A stretch of DNA of 64,000 nucleotides from Aureobasidium sp. EXF-3400 (taxonomy: Eukaryota > Ascomycota > Dothideomycetes > Dothideales > Saccotheciaceae). The notes beneath the pieces are model-generated. The model saw only the letters and a list, made by a program, of their open reading frames with translations. It was not told the DNA's origin and did no database searches. Shown piece after piece: positions 54,921-64,000 of this stretch. Location: the NCBI GenBank assembly GCA_024195585.1, contig SWBL01000221.1:1-64000 (forward strand). Direction: 5' to 3'. Numbering within the stretch: the stretch's first letter is position 1; each line of letters opens with the position of its first letter. Position numbers and translations under genes: made by a program.

Positions 54921-55840
54921 ATGTCGACCAGCAATAGACTGCCCACGACTTCCGATTTTCCGTCCTCATGGACTCTGACCGTCTCTCCTGGTGAGTTTGC
55001 ACTTTGGTCATCTGGCGTGACCTTCATATCCACTGCCTCAAAACGTCCATTCACCGCCTCGTCCGACACGCGCCACGGACCACATCCGACATCATATCTT
55101 GTTCACTAACAAGTCACTCAGCTCCGAGCTCGCAGCGACCATCAAACATCCTCATCCTGCTGCATGGTCTGGGTGATGCTCATCTTCCATTTGCCCAGCT
55201 TGGCACCCAGATGAATCTTCCTGAGACAGCATGCATTTCTATCAAGGCTCCTGAACCTCTTCCTTTCGAAGAATCTTCTTTCCACTGGGGTGACGATGTT
55301 ATCTTCGACAACACAGTCGGCACCATTGATCCTGACGGTGGCTTCAAGAAAGTCGTGCCTAGACTTGTCAAGGAAGTCATTGAGGACACTTTGATCAAGA
55401 AATGTGGTTATCAACCTCGTGAGCTGATGCTCTTTGGATTCGGTCAAGGTGGTATGGTAGCTCTCAATATCGCAGGTAGGTCTCTCGTTCCACATATCGT
55501 TTAGACACTCTTGACACGTCTCTCAGTAAGTATGGAGAAAGAGCTAGGTGGAGTCATCAGTGTCGGTGGCCCTTTACCTAGCGAAGCTCCTGCCTCCCTT
55601 TCTCCTAAGCGCAAGACTCCAATTTTGGTTTGTTCCGGTAATGACAGCCCCTGGGTTACTACATCAGCTCAAGATAAGCTCAAAGCTGTTTTCGAGTCTG
55701 TTCAGTTCAACCGCTACAAGAGGTCCGGAGATACGATGCCCAGGAGTCGTGATGAGATGTATCCCATCATGCAGTTCTTTGCTAGGCGCCTTAAAAGCTC
55801 AGCAGGTGTTCCAGAGGGCAGTGTTGAGCTGACAGCTTGA
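54921..55840 (+). CDS. Phospholipase/carboxylesterase-family alpha/beta-hydrolase fold, probably inactive
   Basis: 245-aa protein in three exons (54921-54990, 55122-55475, 55527-55840) resembling acyl-protein thioesterases. Strand and oxyanion region ILILLHGLGDAHLPFAQLG, then ACISIKAPEPLPFEESSFHW, then the elbow LMLFGFGQGGMVALNIA. In active family members the elbow is GFSQGG; here the nucleophile Ser is Gly (about residue 131). The acid region ILVCSGNDSPWV keeps Asp. Where GMGH normally provides the catalytic His there is DTMPRSRDEM. So both Ser and His are absent and a classical hydrolase mechanism is unlikely. The reading frame, splice sites and fold are otherwise intact, so it is probably a retained pseudoenzyme and not a dead gene. 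Confidence 0.85.
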
Positions 55841-56596
55841 TGTTGCATGGCTCAAACAAACGACGCCTCGGCGGAATGATAGCCCGAAGATCAGGGTCAT
55901 ATCCACAACCACTTCAACACGAAAAGAACAAGCACTCCAGCTGCTGTTAGACGTGTTTTCATGTCCCAATTATGCTCATGATACAAGGTACCTTTATCAG
56001 CTGCAACTGAATCTGTCATATCCACGGTTTAGTCGTTCTGAAGCCCATGCTGGACTTTGGCATGAGCAGGCCCAAACTTTGGGCAAACCTAGCAGCAAAG
56101 TTCAGCCACTGTTCAAGAATCATAGATAAACTTGAAAATAAGTCTAACGCCATGCGACAGAAATTCCTCCGAGATACAGCATGTTTGAAACATCCAACTG
56201 GCTGTAGATTCTCAAGAATGGCAGTTGTTGAAGTCCCTGGTATCACTGTGTTGCCAACGTCGCGTCATCCATCCCTCGATGTCGTGATCAGCCATTTGTA
56301 GCTTTGGAGCATCCTCGGAACCACAACATAACCAATGACAGTCTTTCTCGACTGAAGCAATGTGTATGAAGCTCATCAATTGCTTGTTAAAGACCTGATC
56401 TTTATGACGGCTAAGTACAGTGGACCCGCATCTTCTATTCAACGTGCCAGCCAAGAAGTAAGTACCGATGCATGGGTTTGTTGCAAAAAGACATGTAAGT
56501 ACCTGAATTTAGCCCTCAAGGTTTCCTCGTTACTTTTGTTCCCTCAATCTTCGTTTCGAGATCGTCAATACTGCCCTTTGGGTATCCTTTTTAGCC
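55841..56596. other. Intergenic 0.76 kb
   Basis: Between hydrolase-fold gene and MFS gene, same strand. Nothing coding seen. Confidence 0.5.
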
Positions 56597-58411
56597 ATGT
56601 CCGAACACGACAAGAAACACCAACCAGACCCCTACACCGAAGAACGAATCTCCCCAGCCACAACCGCCGACCTCGATGCCAGCTACGAAGCCTACAAAAG
56701 CCATGAAGGCTCACCAATCGACCCAGCCGAAGCAAAACGAGTGCTGCGGAAGATCGACATGCGTATCGTTCCCATCCTCTTCGTCGTCTACCTCCTCCAA
56801 TACCTCGACAAGAATTCTTTAAACTTTGCTACTGCGTATGGGTTTCGAAAAGGCACACATTTGCATGACCAAGAGTATTCTTGGTTGGGATCAATCTTTT
56901 ACTTTGGATATCTATGGGCACAGTTTCCTTCTGGATATTTGTTGCAGAAATTGCCTATTGCCAAGTTTCTTGGTACGACGACTATTAGTGAGTGGTTATG
57001 CCTTGGATCTCGATGTTGTTTTCTGCCTGTACTGACGTAGATGGTACTAGTTTGGGGCATCATCCTCATTACCACACCAGCATGCACCAACTTCGCTGGT
57101 GTAGCGACGAATCGCTTCCTACTGGGTACCTTCGAAGCTGTTGTGAATCCTGGCTTTGTCCTTATTATGGGTAAGAAACAATCATCCCCATCACTGTCTA
57201 ACTCATCCTAACCATCTTGCCAGGCATGTGGTGGACCGCTGCCGAACAACCCCTCCGCCTCGAAGCATACTACTGCACCAACGGTATAGCAACGATGGTC
57301 GGCGGCCTCCTCGGCTACGCAATCGGCCACATAACCAGCGGTTCCCTCGCTCGCTGGATGTACGTATTCCTCATTTTCGGCAGTGTCAGTATCGTCTGGG
57401 GTATCGTAGTGCTCATCTTCTTGCCTGATATTCCTTCGACTGCCAAATTCTTGACCGAGAGGGAAAGATATGTTGCTGTGGAGAGAGTGGCTAGTAACAG
57501 GCAAGGAGTCAAGAATAGCCATTTCAAGAGGTATCAATTGGTGCAGACGTTGCAAGATCCCAAGACGTGGATATTGTTTGTTATGGCTGTGGGTGCTCAG
57601 GTGCCTAATTCTGCTATAACGAGTGTAAGTGGTTGTCTCTACCTTCTAATACTCCCCGAAAGAGATTTATAGAGGGCAGAAACTGACAACAAGCGATCCA
57701 GTTCACATCCATCATCGTCTCCTCCTTCGGCTTCGACACCCTCGGCACACAGTATCTCCAAATACCCGGGGGATTTATTCAATTCGCTGCTCTCCTCGGA
57801 GGCGGATTCATCTGCTCTCGCTTCCCAAACTCCCGCTGTATCGTTATGATAACCGCAAACTGCATTTGTATCATTGGAGCTGCGATGCTAGTCGGTCTCC
57901 CTTCCAGCAACAAATGGGGAAGACTGGTTGCATTGTGGTTGTGCTATTTCCAAGGCTTGGGGTTCAGTATGAGTTTAACCATGGTGAGCAGTAATGTGGC
58001 TGGTTATACCAAGAAACAGTGTACGGGTACGATATTGTTTGTTGGGTATTGTGTGGGGAACATTATTGGTAAGTGCCTTTTCCTTTGTGTCTAGCTCATC
58101 TCTTACCTTGGGCTCTGTTTTCCCAGTCTTTGAGATTTTGAGAGATGGATGGTTGCTAACAAGACACAGGACCTCAAACCTTCAGAGATAGCGAAAAGCC
58201 TGGCTACCATAGTGCTTATATAGCCATGTTGGTGGGCTATGTGGTTAAGTTGGGTATGGTTGTTGTGCTATACATTTACATGTACACAGCAAACAAGAAA
58301 CGCGATCGCGAGGCTGGAAATATGTCTGTAGAGGAAGAAAGACTAGCAATTGAGCAGGGCATGCAAGACCAGACCGAGCTTGATAACAAGGGATTCAGAT
58401 ATACTCTGTAG
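56597..58411 (+). CDS. MFS transporter, Dal5-like anion:cation symporter family
   Basis: Second Dal5-type importer, 506 aa in five exons: 56597-56987, 57051-57170, 57224-57624, 57702-58068 and 58170-58411. Markers are RKIDMRIVPILFVVYLLQYL, DKNSLNFATAYGF (the DK in the first loop is typical of allantoate-permease relatives), YFGYLWAQFPSGYLLQKLPI, NRFLLGTFEAVVNPGFVLIMG, MWWTAAEQPLRLEAYY, FLPDIPSTAKFLTERERYVA and the second-half SSNVAGYTKKQCTGTILFVGY plus GPQTFRDSEKPGYHSAY. The last intron (101 nt) is longest. Sequence differs clearly from the transporter at 40.1 kb, so they are not recent duplicates. Substrate unknown. Confidence 0.92.
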
Positions 58412-58717
58412 TGGATATGAGTTGTTAGATGTTGGCTCTACAAGGGTGAAAGATAGGAAACGTTCTGCATCCTCATATACTTTTCTTGACAAGTATTCTT
58501 CTGCGACATGAGAAACGACGATTATTCTCTTCTGCTGCTGAATGAGGCTACTGATCAAGTAGATGAGACCAAGACAAACAATCATGATCTTCGAGTGTGG
58601 TCTGAAGTGGGGCCTCAGAAATTAGACGGACCGGGCCGTATACCATAAAGATTGGACATCTAAACTTCGACCACCTCTCCTCTTATAGAAGATCTCCCGA
58701 CTAGACAATCCAACTCA
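58412..58717. other. Intergenic 0.3 kb
   Basis: Short spacer between the MFS gene and the orphan gene; nothing recognised. Confidence 0.5.
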
Positions 58718-59356
58718 ATGTCGACCGGCGCTTTCGCCTGCCCCTGGGGTTGGGTGATATACCGCACAGTATATACGCCAGAATCAGATCTCCTTTGGCC
58801 ACGGGCAATCGACACCATCAACACCTATCTCGCTTGCAGCCTTCAAAAAACTCTAATCGAGAGCGGATCCGAGGAAGATTATGAGACGATGATAGCAGAG
58901 CTCGAGAATTTCTGGATGGATGATGTTTCGCTATTCGATCAGGCCACCTTTGAGAATCTCCGTACACACTTTGCTTCTTGGCTCCAGACTCAGGATACCG
59001 AAGACGAAGAAGGCGACAAGATGTTGCCTTGCGTCCGCTTCTGGTCCTTTCTTGTTATCGATGAAACGAACCTCAGGATGATAGCAGATGCACCGGATCC
59101 CAACAGCAACCTAGTCAAGGCGAGCGCTAAACGGGCGCCCGTGATCAAGGTGGTCTCTGCTCAGCGCGATGAACGCAGGTTGCCAGGCAGGACCAGACGA
59201 GGACCCCACAATGGGGAAGACGGCAAGACATTTCCTGGCTGGTTGAACTGCCGCATCTTGTATCTGCGAGAGCTGTGGGAGAAGGTGGATGAGTACATGG
59301 CGCTATATGAGATTTGTCCAAATGACTTCGAGGGCGAACCTCTTTGGGAGCCATGA
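58718..59356 (+). CDS. Uncharacterised fungal protein (WGWVIYRTVY family)
   Basis: Single-exon 212-aa protein. The N-terminal CPWGWVIYRTVYTPESDLLW resembles a multi-copy family of Pezizomycotina orphan proteins sharing a GxVIYRTxY start and a later acidic middle (DTEDEEGDKML). Further blocks: RFWSFLVIDETNLRMIADAP, VIKVVSAQRDERR, a basic linker (PGRTRRGPHNGEDG), GWLNCRILYLRELWEKVDEY and a final PNDFEGEPLWEP. No catalytic motif, signal peptide or membrane span. The family resemblance is from memory; the role is unknown. Confidence 0.8.
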   Translation: MSTGAFACPWGWVIYRTVYTPESDLLWPRAIDTINTYLACSLQKTLIESGSEEDYETMIAELENFWMDDVSLFDQATFENLRTHFASWLQTQDTEDEEGDKMLPCVRFWSFLVIDETNLRMIADAPDPNSNLVKASAKRAPVIKVVSAQRDERRLPGRTRRGPHNGEDGKTFPGWLNCRILYLRELWEKVDEYMALYEICPNDFEGEPLWEP

Positions 59357-59647
59357 TATGGCTGCGCAGAAGGCATTTGTGGATAGCCTTATACAACACC
59401 ATGCATCTTATTAACTGGCATGAGTTCAAGAATGGCGGAATGGTACAGACCAGAAGACTATATCTTTAGCCTTTAACACCTGTGAAGTGGTAGCTGATTG
59501 GAAGATTGACCCACGCGGTAATGGATTCAGAATCATGCTTCTCGTTTCACGTCAGAAGAAGAAGTAGCTATCCACCGTATACTTGACTGGGAACATCAAT
59601 ACAACCCATTCATAACTCATTACAAAACATCACATCTAGACACCCTC

Positions 59648-62251
59648 TCACGCCCTAGCATACCTATACCTAAACTTCTGACTCCTCTCACCATCCCCAT
59701 CAACACCCTCAAACCCATCCTCCCCTTCAAACTCTTCCCTACCCCAGAAGCCCATCAAAGCCTTGACCATCCCCTTCCTCTCATCCTCAAGCACCTCAAT
59801 CCTCTGCTTCTGCGCCGCAATCTCCTCTTTCAAAGCCTTAACTTTAGCACGCCACGAATCTTCTCTCTTCTTAAGTGTAGATGATAACTTGGTGTCAAAG
59901 TCAAGATTCAAGGCGTGCAAATCTGCTACTTCTGATTTTGTTGCCTCGAGTTCTGTTGCTGTGGCCTGAAGAGTTTGTGCAGTGGTGGAAGAGGCGACGG
60001 TGAGTGTCTCCAGTTCGGCGGTTTTGGCGGCGAGGTCCGCTTCAGCGAGGGTGAGAGAGTTGGTGGTGGTTTGTAACTCGGCTTGCGTTGTGGAGAGGGT
60101 GGTCTCGAGGTCGGTCATGCGGAGGGAGAGGGTATCGCGGGAAGTGCGCAGGCTGGCCATGCCTTCTTCGATGAGATCAATTGTGCGGCGGTGTTCTGCT
60201 CGTAAATTCTGTAGGGCTGCAGAGTCAGAGTCGAATGGAAGTGCTGGCGATATCCAGGACTCGCGGAGTCTTTCAATCTCATCGTGGTGTTCTTTCTGCT
60301 GAGACTCGAGTTGGGATGTTAACGCTTGGAGATCTCTGCGCAGAGAATCTGCGAGGATTTGTGTTGAATCATGAGATGAAGAGGATGCCTTGTCTTCCAT
60401 ACGGTCGAAGTGTCGAAGCATATCCAGCTCTTCCCGTAAGGAAGATGCTTCTTCAATTGCTTTCCTGTAACGCTCTTGTTCCTTCTTCAATTGATCGTAC
60501 ACATCAGCCTGAGATTGCTGAGCGTCACTGTCTGCTCTTGACCAAGCATTTCTGTCAGATGCGTGCTGTTGCAGAGCAGAGTTCAATTCGTCTCGCGCTT
60601 TCTGCAACTGTGCCTCAAGTTGTTCCAAGGTTGTATTTGACTTGGCATGATCCTTTTCAGTCTCGTAAGCAGCAAGTCGCTGGTTTGCTTGTTGCAACTG
60701 CTGGGCAAGTCCTCGAGTCATCTCTGCTGCCTTAGTATCGGCGTCCTCATGAGCGGCTTGTACAGCCTTCTCCTTGGCTGCAAGCGCATCCTGAGCTTGT
60801 TGCAATTGTTTCCTGAGATTGTCGCTTGTCAGATCATCCTTGATCTGGGACTTGAGATCTGCAATGAGTTTGTCTTTAGTCTCGATTGCTTTGCCCATAT
60901 TTTCCAGGTGACTCTGTAGACTTGCGATCTGGCTTTCTAACTCTTTTTGCCTCTCAGACATTGAAGGCTCGTCATCTATATCAACCTTGGTACGATTGAC
61001 GGCAACATCCTCTTCTTGGTCGTCCTTTGCTTGCTGGATCTCTCTATGTGCATCGGACAATTGCTGTTGTACACGTCCAAGCTCATCACTCTTTGCTTTG
61101 TGCTGGCCCTCGTTCCATGTCTTCAAGTCTTGCATGTCATTCTCGGTTTCCCGAAGATTGTCTTGTGATTGCTTCAATTGACTTCTGATGTCTGCAAGCA
61201 GGTTGTCCTTCACTTTCAGCTCATCCTTGACCTTGTCAAGCGCATTGTGAGTTTGACGTTCAGCATCACGAGCCTGACCAAGTTGAATCTGCAAGTTGTG
61301 TATCTCAGCATCCTCACTGTCATGCATCTGGTCCAACTCTTTTGCGCGATCATGTGCAAGCTTGACAGCGTCCTTTTCGTCGGCTTTTGCTTCTTCCAGA
61401 TCTGCTTGAAGATCCTGCATCCGTTTCTGATAGTTTCGAGACTCATCGCGCATGCGAGTAAGTTCATCTCGCAGTGCCTCCAGCTCATTCGTATCCTCAG
61501 AACGACCTCTACTTTGCGACCGATCGGATGTTTGGTACTGGCGAGAGGCGCGTTCCGTGTCGAGTTGGGTCTGTAAAGACTCGTTCAATGCGCGTAGCTT
61601 TTGAAGCTCTTGATACAGACTATGCGGTTTTTGGTTGGGAGTGCTGTCAAAGTGCGGCATGGGCGATCGCATAGATGATATCGTGGGGGGACTCGAGGGT
61701 CGTTGGTTCTGTGACTCTCGCAATCGTGAGGTCGAGTATGATCGTCGTTGAGCGGGACCAGGTGTGAGATTGATGGAAGCAGGAAGACCAGGGGTAAGCT
61801 CGGAGTAATAGTCCTCGACGGTGGGTTGTAGCATATTCTTCTTTACTTGTTCAAAGTCGCCTTGATCAGGGCGAGGCGTTGTATCATCGGCGCCAGGTTC
61901 GCTCTGGGTACTGCGATTGAGTCTAGGCGATTGATTGGGTGAAGAGTTGGTCAAGAAGTCGGGCGTCGTCTCGTCAAACAGATCTTGCTGTTCTTCCCAT
62001 GCTGGTAGTGGTTGTTTGCGTGGTGTGCCTCTGAAGTATTTGGCGAGATTGACGGTGAAGTCGGTTGGGCCGTCAATGTCATCACTATGGATCTTGTCAA
62101 CAAGGCGATGGACGCTGGGCGAGTCCAAAGCACTTGGTTCATCGTCGAGGTTCAAAGCATCCAGATCCAGAGAATATTGTGTTTGATCGCGTTCATGGTC
62201 GCGAGCGGCACGGTGAGGCGGCGGCACTGGCGGTGGCGGTGAAGACAACAT
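59648..62251 (-). CDS. Long coiled-coil protein, possibly spindle-pole or cytoskeletal
   Basis: Single-exon 867-aa protein. The N terminus is Pro-rich (SSPPPPVPPPHR) and disordered, with a conserved-looking block DIDGPTDFTVNLAKYFRGTP at about residues 57-76. From about residue 225 to 850 it is almost continuous heptad coiled coil with Glu/Gln/Ala/Leu-rich stretches (for example LRALNESLQTQLDTERASRQ, LKSQIKDDLTSDNLRKQLQQ). The C terminus is short and basic (KFRYRYARA). Such architecture fits spindle-pole-body or septal scaffold proteins, but I cannot assign an orthologue. Two frames on the plus strand inside it are shadows. Confidence 0.82.
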   Translation of the reverse strand: MLSSPPPPVPPPHRAARDHERDQTQYSLDLDALNLDDEPSALDSPSVHRLVDKIHSDDIDGPTDFTVNLAKYFRGTPRKQPLPAWEEQQDLFDETTPDFLTNSSPNQSPRLNRSTQSEPGADDTTPRPDQGDFEQVKKNMLQPTVEDYYSELTPGLPASINLTPGPAQRRSYSTSRLRESQNQRPSSPPTISSMRSPMPHFDSTPNQKPHSLYQELQKLRALNESLQTQLDTERASRQYQTSDRSQSRGRSEDTNELEALRDELTRMRDESRNYQKRMQDLQADLEEAKADEKDAVKLAHDRAKELDQMHDSEDAEIHNLQIQLGQARDAERQTHNALDKVKDELKVKDNLLADIRSQLKQSQDNLRETENDMQDLKTWNEGQHKAKSDELGRVQQQLSDAHREIQQAKDDQEEDVAVNRTKVDIDDEPSMSERQKELESQIASLQSHLENMGKAIETKDKLIADLKSQIKDDLTSDNLRKQLQQAQDALAAKEKAVQAAHEDADTKAAEMTRGLAQQLQQANQRLAAYETEKDHAKSNTTLEQLEAQLQKARDELNSALQQHASDRNAWSRADSDAQQSQADVYDQLKKEQERYRKAIEEASSLREELDMLRHFDRMEDKASSSSHDSTQILADSLRRDLQALTSQLESQQKEHHDEIERLRESWISPALPFDSDSAALQNLRAEHRRTIDLIEEGMASLRTSRDTLSLRMTDLETTLSTTQAELQTTTNSLTLAEADLAAKTAELETLTVASSTTAQTLQATATELEATKSEVADLHALNLDFDTKLSSTLKKREDSWRAKVKALKEEIAAQKQRIEVLEDERKGMVKALMGFWGREEFEGEDGFEGVDGDGERSQKFRYRYARA

Positions 62252-62732
62252 TGTCAGATCAGTGGCACTCTAGAAATTGAGATGCTGACTATGAATATCT
62301 TGTCGAGTCGTGTTGATCTAAAAAAGTGCCAGTCGCGATGACTTCGACTGTTTGTTGTTGTCTGTGCGCCAGATGCAGCTCGTCCAGAACGCGGGGTCGG
62401 CTTTTTGGGCCTAAACTCCGCCCACGCATGTGATTGTCGTTGATACACATCTTCCAACACAAGCTTGAAGAGTTGTGATGCTGGGTGAATGCAGATATCA
62501 ATCATGTTTCTGACCTTTAGCGGGCTGTGTTGAAATTCCAATCTTCAGAATGCCTCTAAAAACTTGCCAGCCCCAAAGGATGGACGCCTTAGATTTGAAA
62601 CCATCACCATCATAGTCTAAATGCTTCATATCTCTTAAGGAACGTGTGCATGATATGCAGTCAAGATATGGCATATCTCCGGATAGTGGTAGCATTATTG
62701 TACTTCATTGCGTCTTTTGTGGATGGGTTGGT
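62252..62732. other. Intergenic 0.48 kb
   Basis: Promoter of the coiled-coil gene and 3' side of the Irc6-like gene. No gene seen. Confidence 0.5.
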
Positions 62733-63705
62733 TTAGTCAAAAGTCTTCATAAGGTCATCAACAGCTCGAGTAGCATATCTCTTCCGCTCATTCTCTGGCA
62801 TGCCAGCAGTATGCTCTGTTGTATCGTCAGCTTGTTCCAGTATCAAGGCATTCTCCATTCATACCTCTGATAGCCATCAATTGACTCATCATCTGCTCCA
62901 TACCTTCAATCTGCAAAGCACTTCCCTCGTCCTCATCATCATCGTTATCTGGGTCTAGCAGAGAAGCCTTCATGCCCCAAAGCTCTGCATTCATCTGTGC
63001 CTGTTCATCGTCCATGTCTCCTACGTTGTCTTCATCATCATCAACAGGCAGAGCAGACCATTCGTTTGCTTCAAGTATCTCTTTCGCTCTTTCCAAGCCT
63101 AGCTTTTCTCCGTAGTCGTTCTTTCCCTCAGCATCAATGTGGACATAGTCAAATCCAACATCAAGACATAATTCGTCGGCCGCATCGGCGCGTTTGCCCT
63201 TGTTGCTGGATGTGAGGTCCATGGCAAGTTTCGTGCCATCCCACATGATGCCACAGGCCTTCTTGACCACCTCATCCACAGCCTTCATCGTCTGTTCCGC
63301 TTGCTCGGATATTGTGACTTCCTCTCCTGCATTTTCTGACTCTTGCTTGCTGCTGTCGAAGCAGTAGATCCATGCGCCCAGCGCGTCTACCACTTCCTTG
63401 GCTTCTGGTTTTAGAAATTCGGCTTTCCAAGCTTCGACGTCTGTGATTTCATCGATCCAGATGGGGATGTCTGCTGTGTAATATGCGGTCCTGATGTTCC
63501 ATTCGTGCGTGACGCCGGCGAGGGAGCCTGTAGATGGATCGGAAGTGGGCGCGGAACCTGTCAGAGCTGTCTCATTGGTGAGTCTATGCTGCTATTGAGA
63601 TGTGAGTGCTCGGAAGAGGGTAGAGAGTCTACCTTTGACGACGCGAGAAATGTCGCAGTCTGGTCTGCCTAGCACAAGGATGCGACGCGGGTTCTTGATT
63701 TCCAT
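62733..63705 (-). CDS. Irc6/p34-like alpha- and gamma-adaptin-binding protein
   Basis: 285-aa protein in three exons (63705-63633, 63566-62865, 62815-62733). The N-terminal Rab-like fold has RRILVLGRPDCDISRVVK and, after splicing, ALTGSAPTSDPSTGSLAGVT, then HEWNIRTAYYTADIPIWIDE and VVDALGAWIYCFDSS, the pattern of Irc6 and human p34/AAGAB, which act in clathrin adaptor (AP-1/AP-2) assembly. After an acidic linker (VDDDEDNVGDMDDE) the C-terminal helix reads ALQIEGMEQMMSQLMAIRE, followed by ENERKRYATRAVDDLMKTF from the third exon. Without that last splice the ORF ends early at 62827 and loses the conserved tail, so the third exon is favoured. In-frame ATGs at 63789 and 63726 are alternative starts. 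Confidence 0.87.
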
Positions 63706-64000
63706 GACTTTTTCTGGCAGATGCATGATCACGAGAAGATTGAGCGAGAGAGGAAAGATGGAGAAGAGGTTTGAGGTTGTTTGCTTCATTCGCCAACCAT
63801 GTCACGTGTATCTAATTGTGAGTCGTCCTTCCCTGTTCTGCGCCTGTGGGCAGAGGGCTGTGGAAGCGATTCAGAAGTGTCGACTCTGTGCGAGTCCCTT
63901 TGCGCTACGTTTGGATGCATGTACTAAAGCCCAACTTTTGGCTGGCTGCATCGTCCGAAGCGACATATGTAAAGCCCAAGCGCTCTGTTGACATGAAACT
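63706..64000. other. Right edge of window
   Basis: 295 bp upstream of the Irc6-like gene. No supported coding sequence before the edge. Confidence 0.4.

Noticed and set aside
1..64000. Secondary-metabolite cluster, CRISPR array, transposase or viral insertion
   Set aside because: No backbone synthase, spacer-repeat array, transposase, integrase or reverse-transcriptase motif was seen in any frame; transporters are scattered among housekeeping genes.

Overview
The window is nuclear DNA of a filamentous ascomycete (Pezizomycotina). A Dothideomycete such as a black yeast is my best guess from protein flavour, but this is not proven. The reasons are short GT-AG introns (mostly 45-75 nt), about one gene per 2.6 kb, dispersed single 5S rRNA genes instead of a tandem array, and typical fungal families: CipC/DUF3759, PTH11-like rhodopsin-domain proteins, PDR-type ABC transporters and Syg1.

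Layout. 0-2.4 kb: the 3' part of a 5S rRNA gene at the very edge, then an MFS transporter. 2.6-5.6 kb: mismatch-repair endonuclease Pms1 (-). 6.3-9.3 kb: a divergent pair, a low-complexity conserved protein (-) and a mitochondrial 2-oxodicarboxylate carrier (+) with an 11-nt micro-exon. 11.2-12.5 kb: a rhodopsin-domain membrane protein. 14.0-22.0 kb: Npr3 (TORC1/SEACIT), an ankyrin protein divergent from tRNA ligase Trl1, and an Ara2-like aldo/keto reductase. 22.0-29.6 kb: a 2.6-kb upstream region holding a perfect 16-bp palindrome around a TCCGCGGA pleiotropic-drug-response element, then a full PDR ABC transporter. 30.4-37.9 kb: a BCS1-like AAA ATPase, an amino-acid permease, a GNAT acetyltransferase and cytochrome c peroxidase. 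40.1-41.9 kb: a Dal5-type MFS transporter.

42.5-47.4 kb is the accessory part. It has a truncated rhodopsin-domain gene, an orphan protein with an internal Zn2Cys6-pattern cluster, and three copies of a short tRNA-like repeat with A-box, B-box and T-runs. Each repeat copy has a near-identical 45-nt core closed by a 7-bp stem, and the stem sequence covaries between copies. This is the most novel element seen.

47.4-63.7 kb returns to ordinary genes: an F-box/LRR protein, Syg1 (SPX-EXS), CipC, an alpha/beta-hydrolase-fold protein lacking its nucleophile serine, a second Dal5-type MFS transporter, an orphan protein, a long coiled-coil protein and an Irc6/p34-like adaptin-binding protein.

The genes do not form one pathway or a biosynthetic cluster. 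Several are housekeeping (DNA repair, tRNA splicing, nutrient signalling, phosphate export, peroxide detoxification), mixed with transporters. Exon boundaries were derived by hand from splice signals, reading-frame arithmetic and protein-family continuity. No database search was run.
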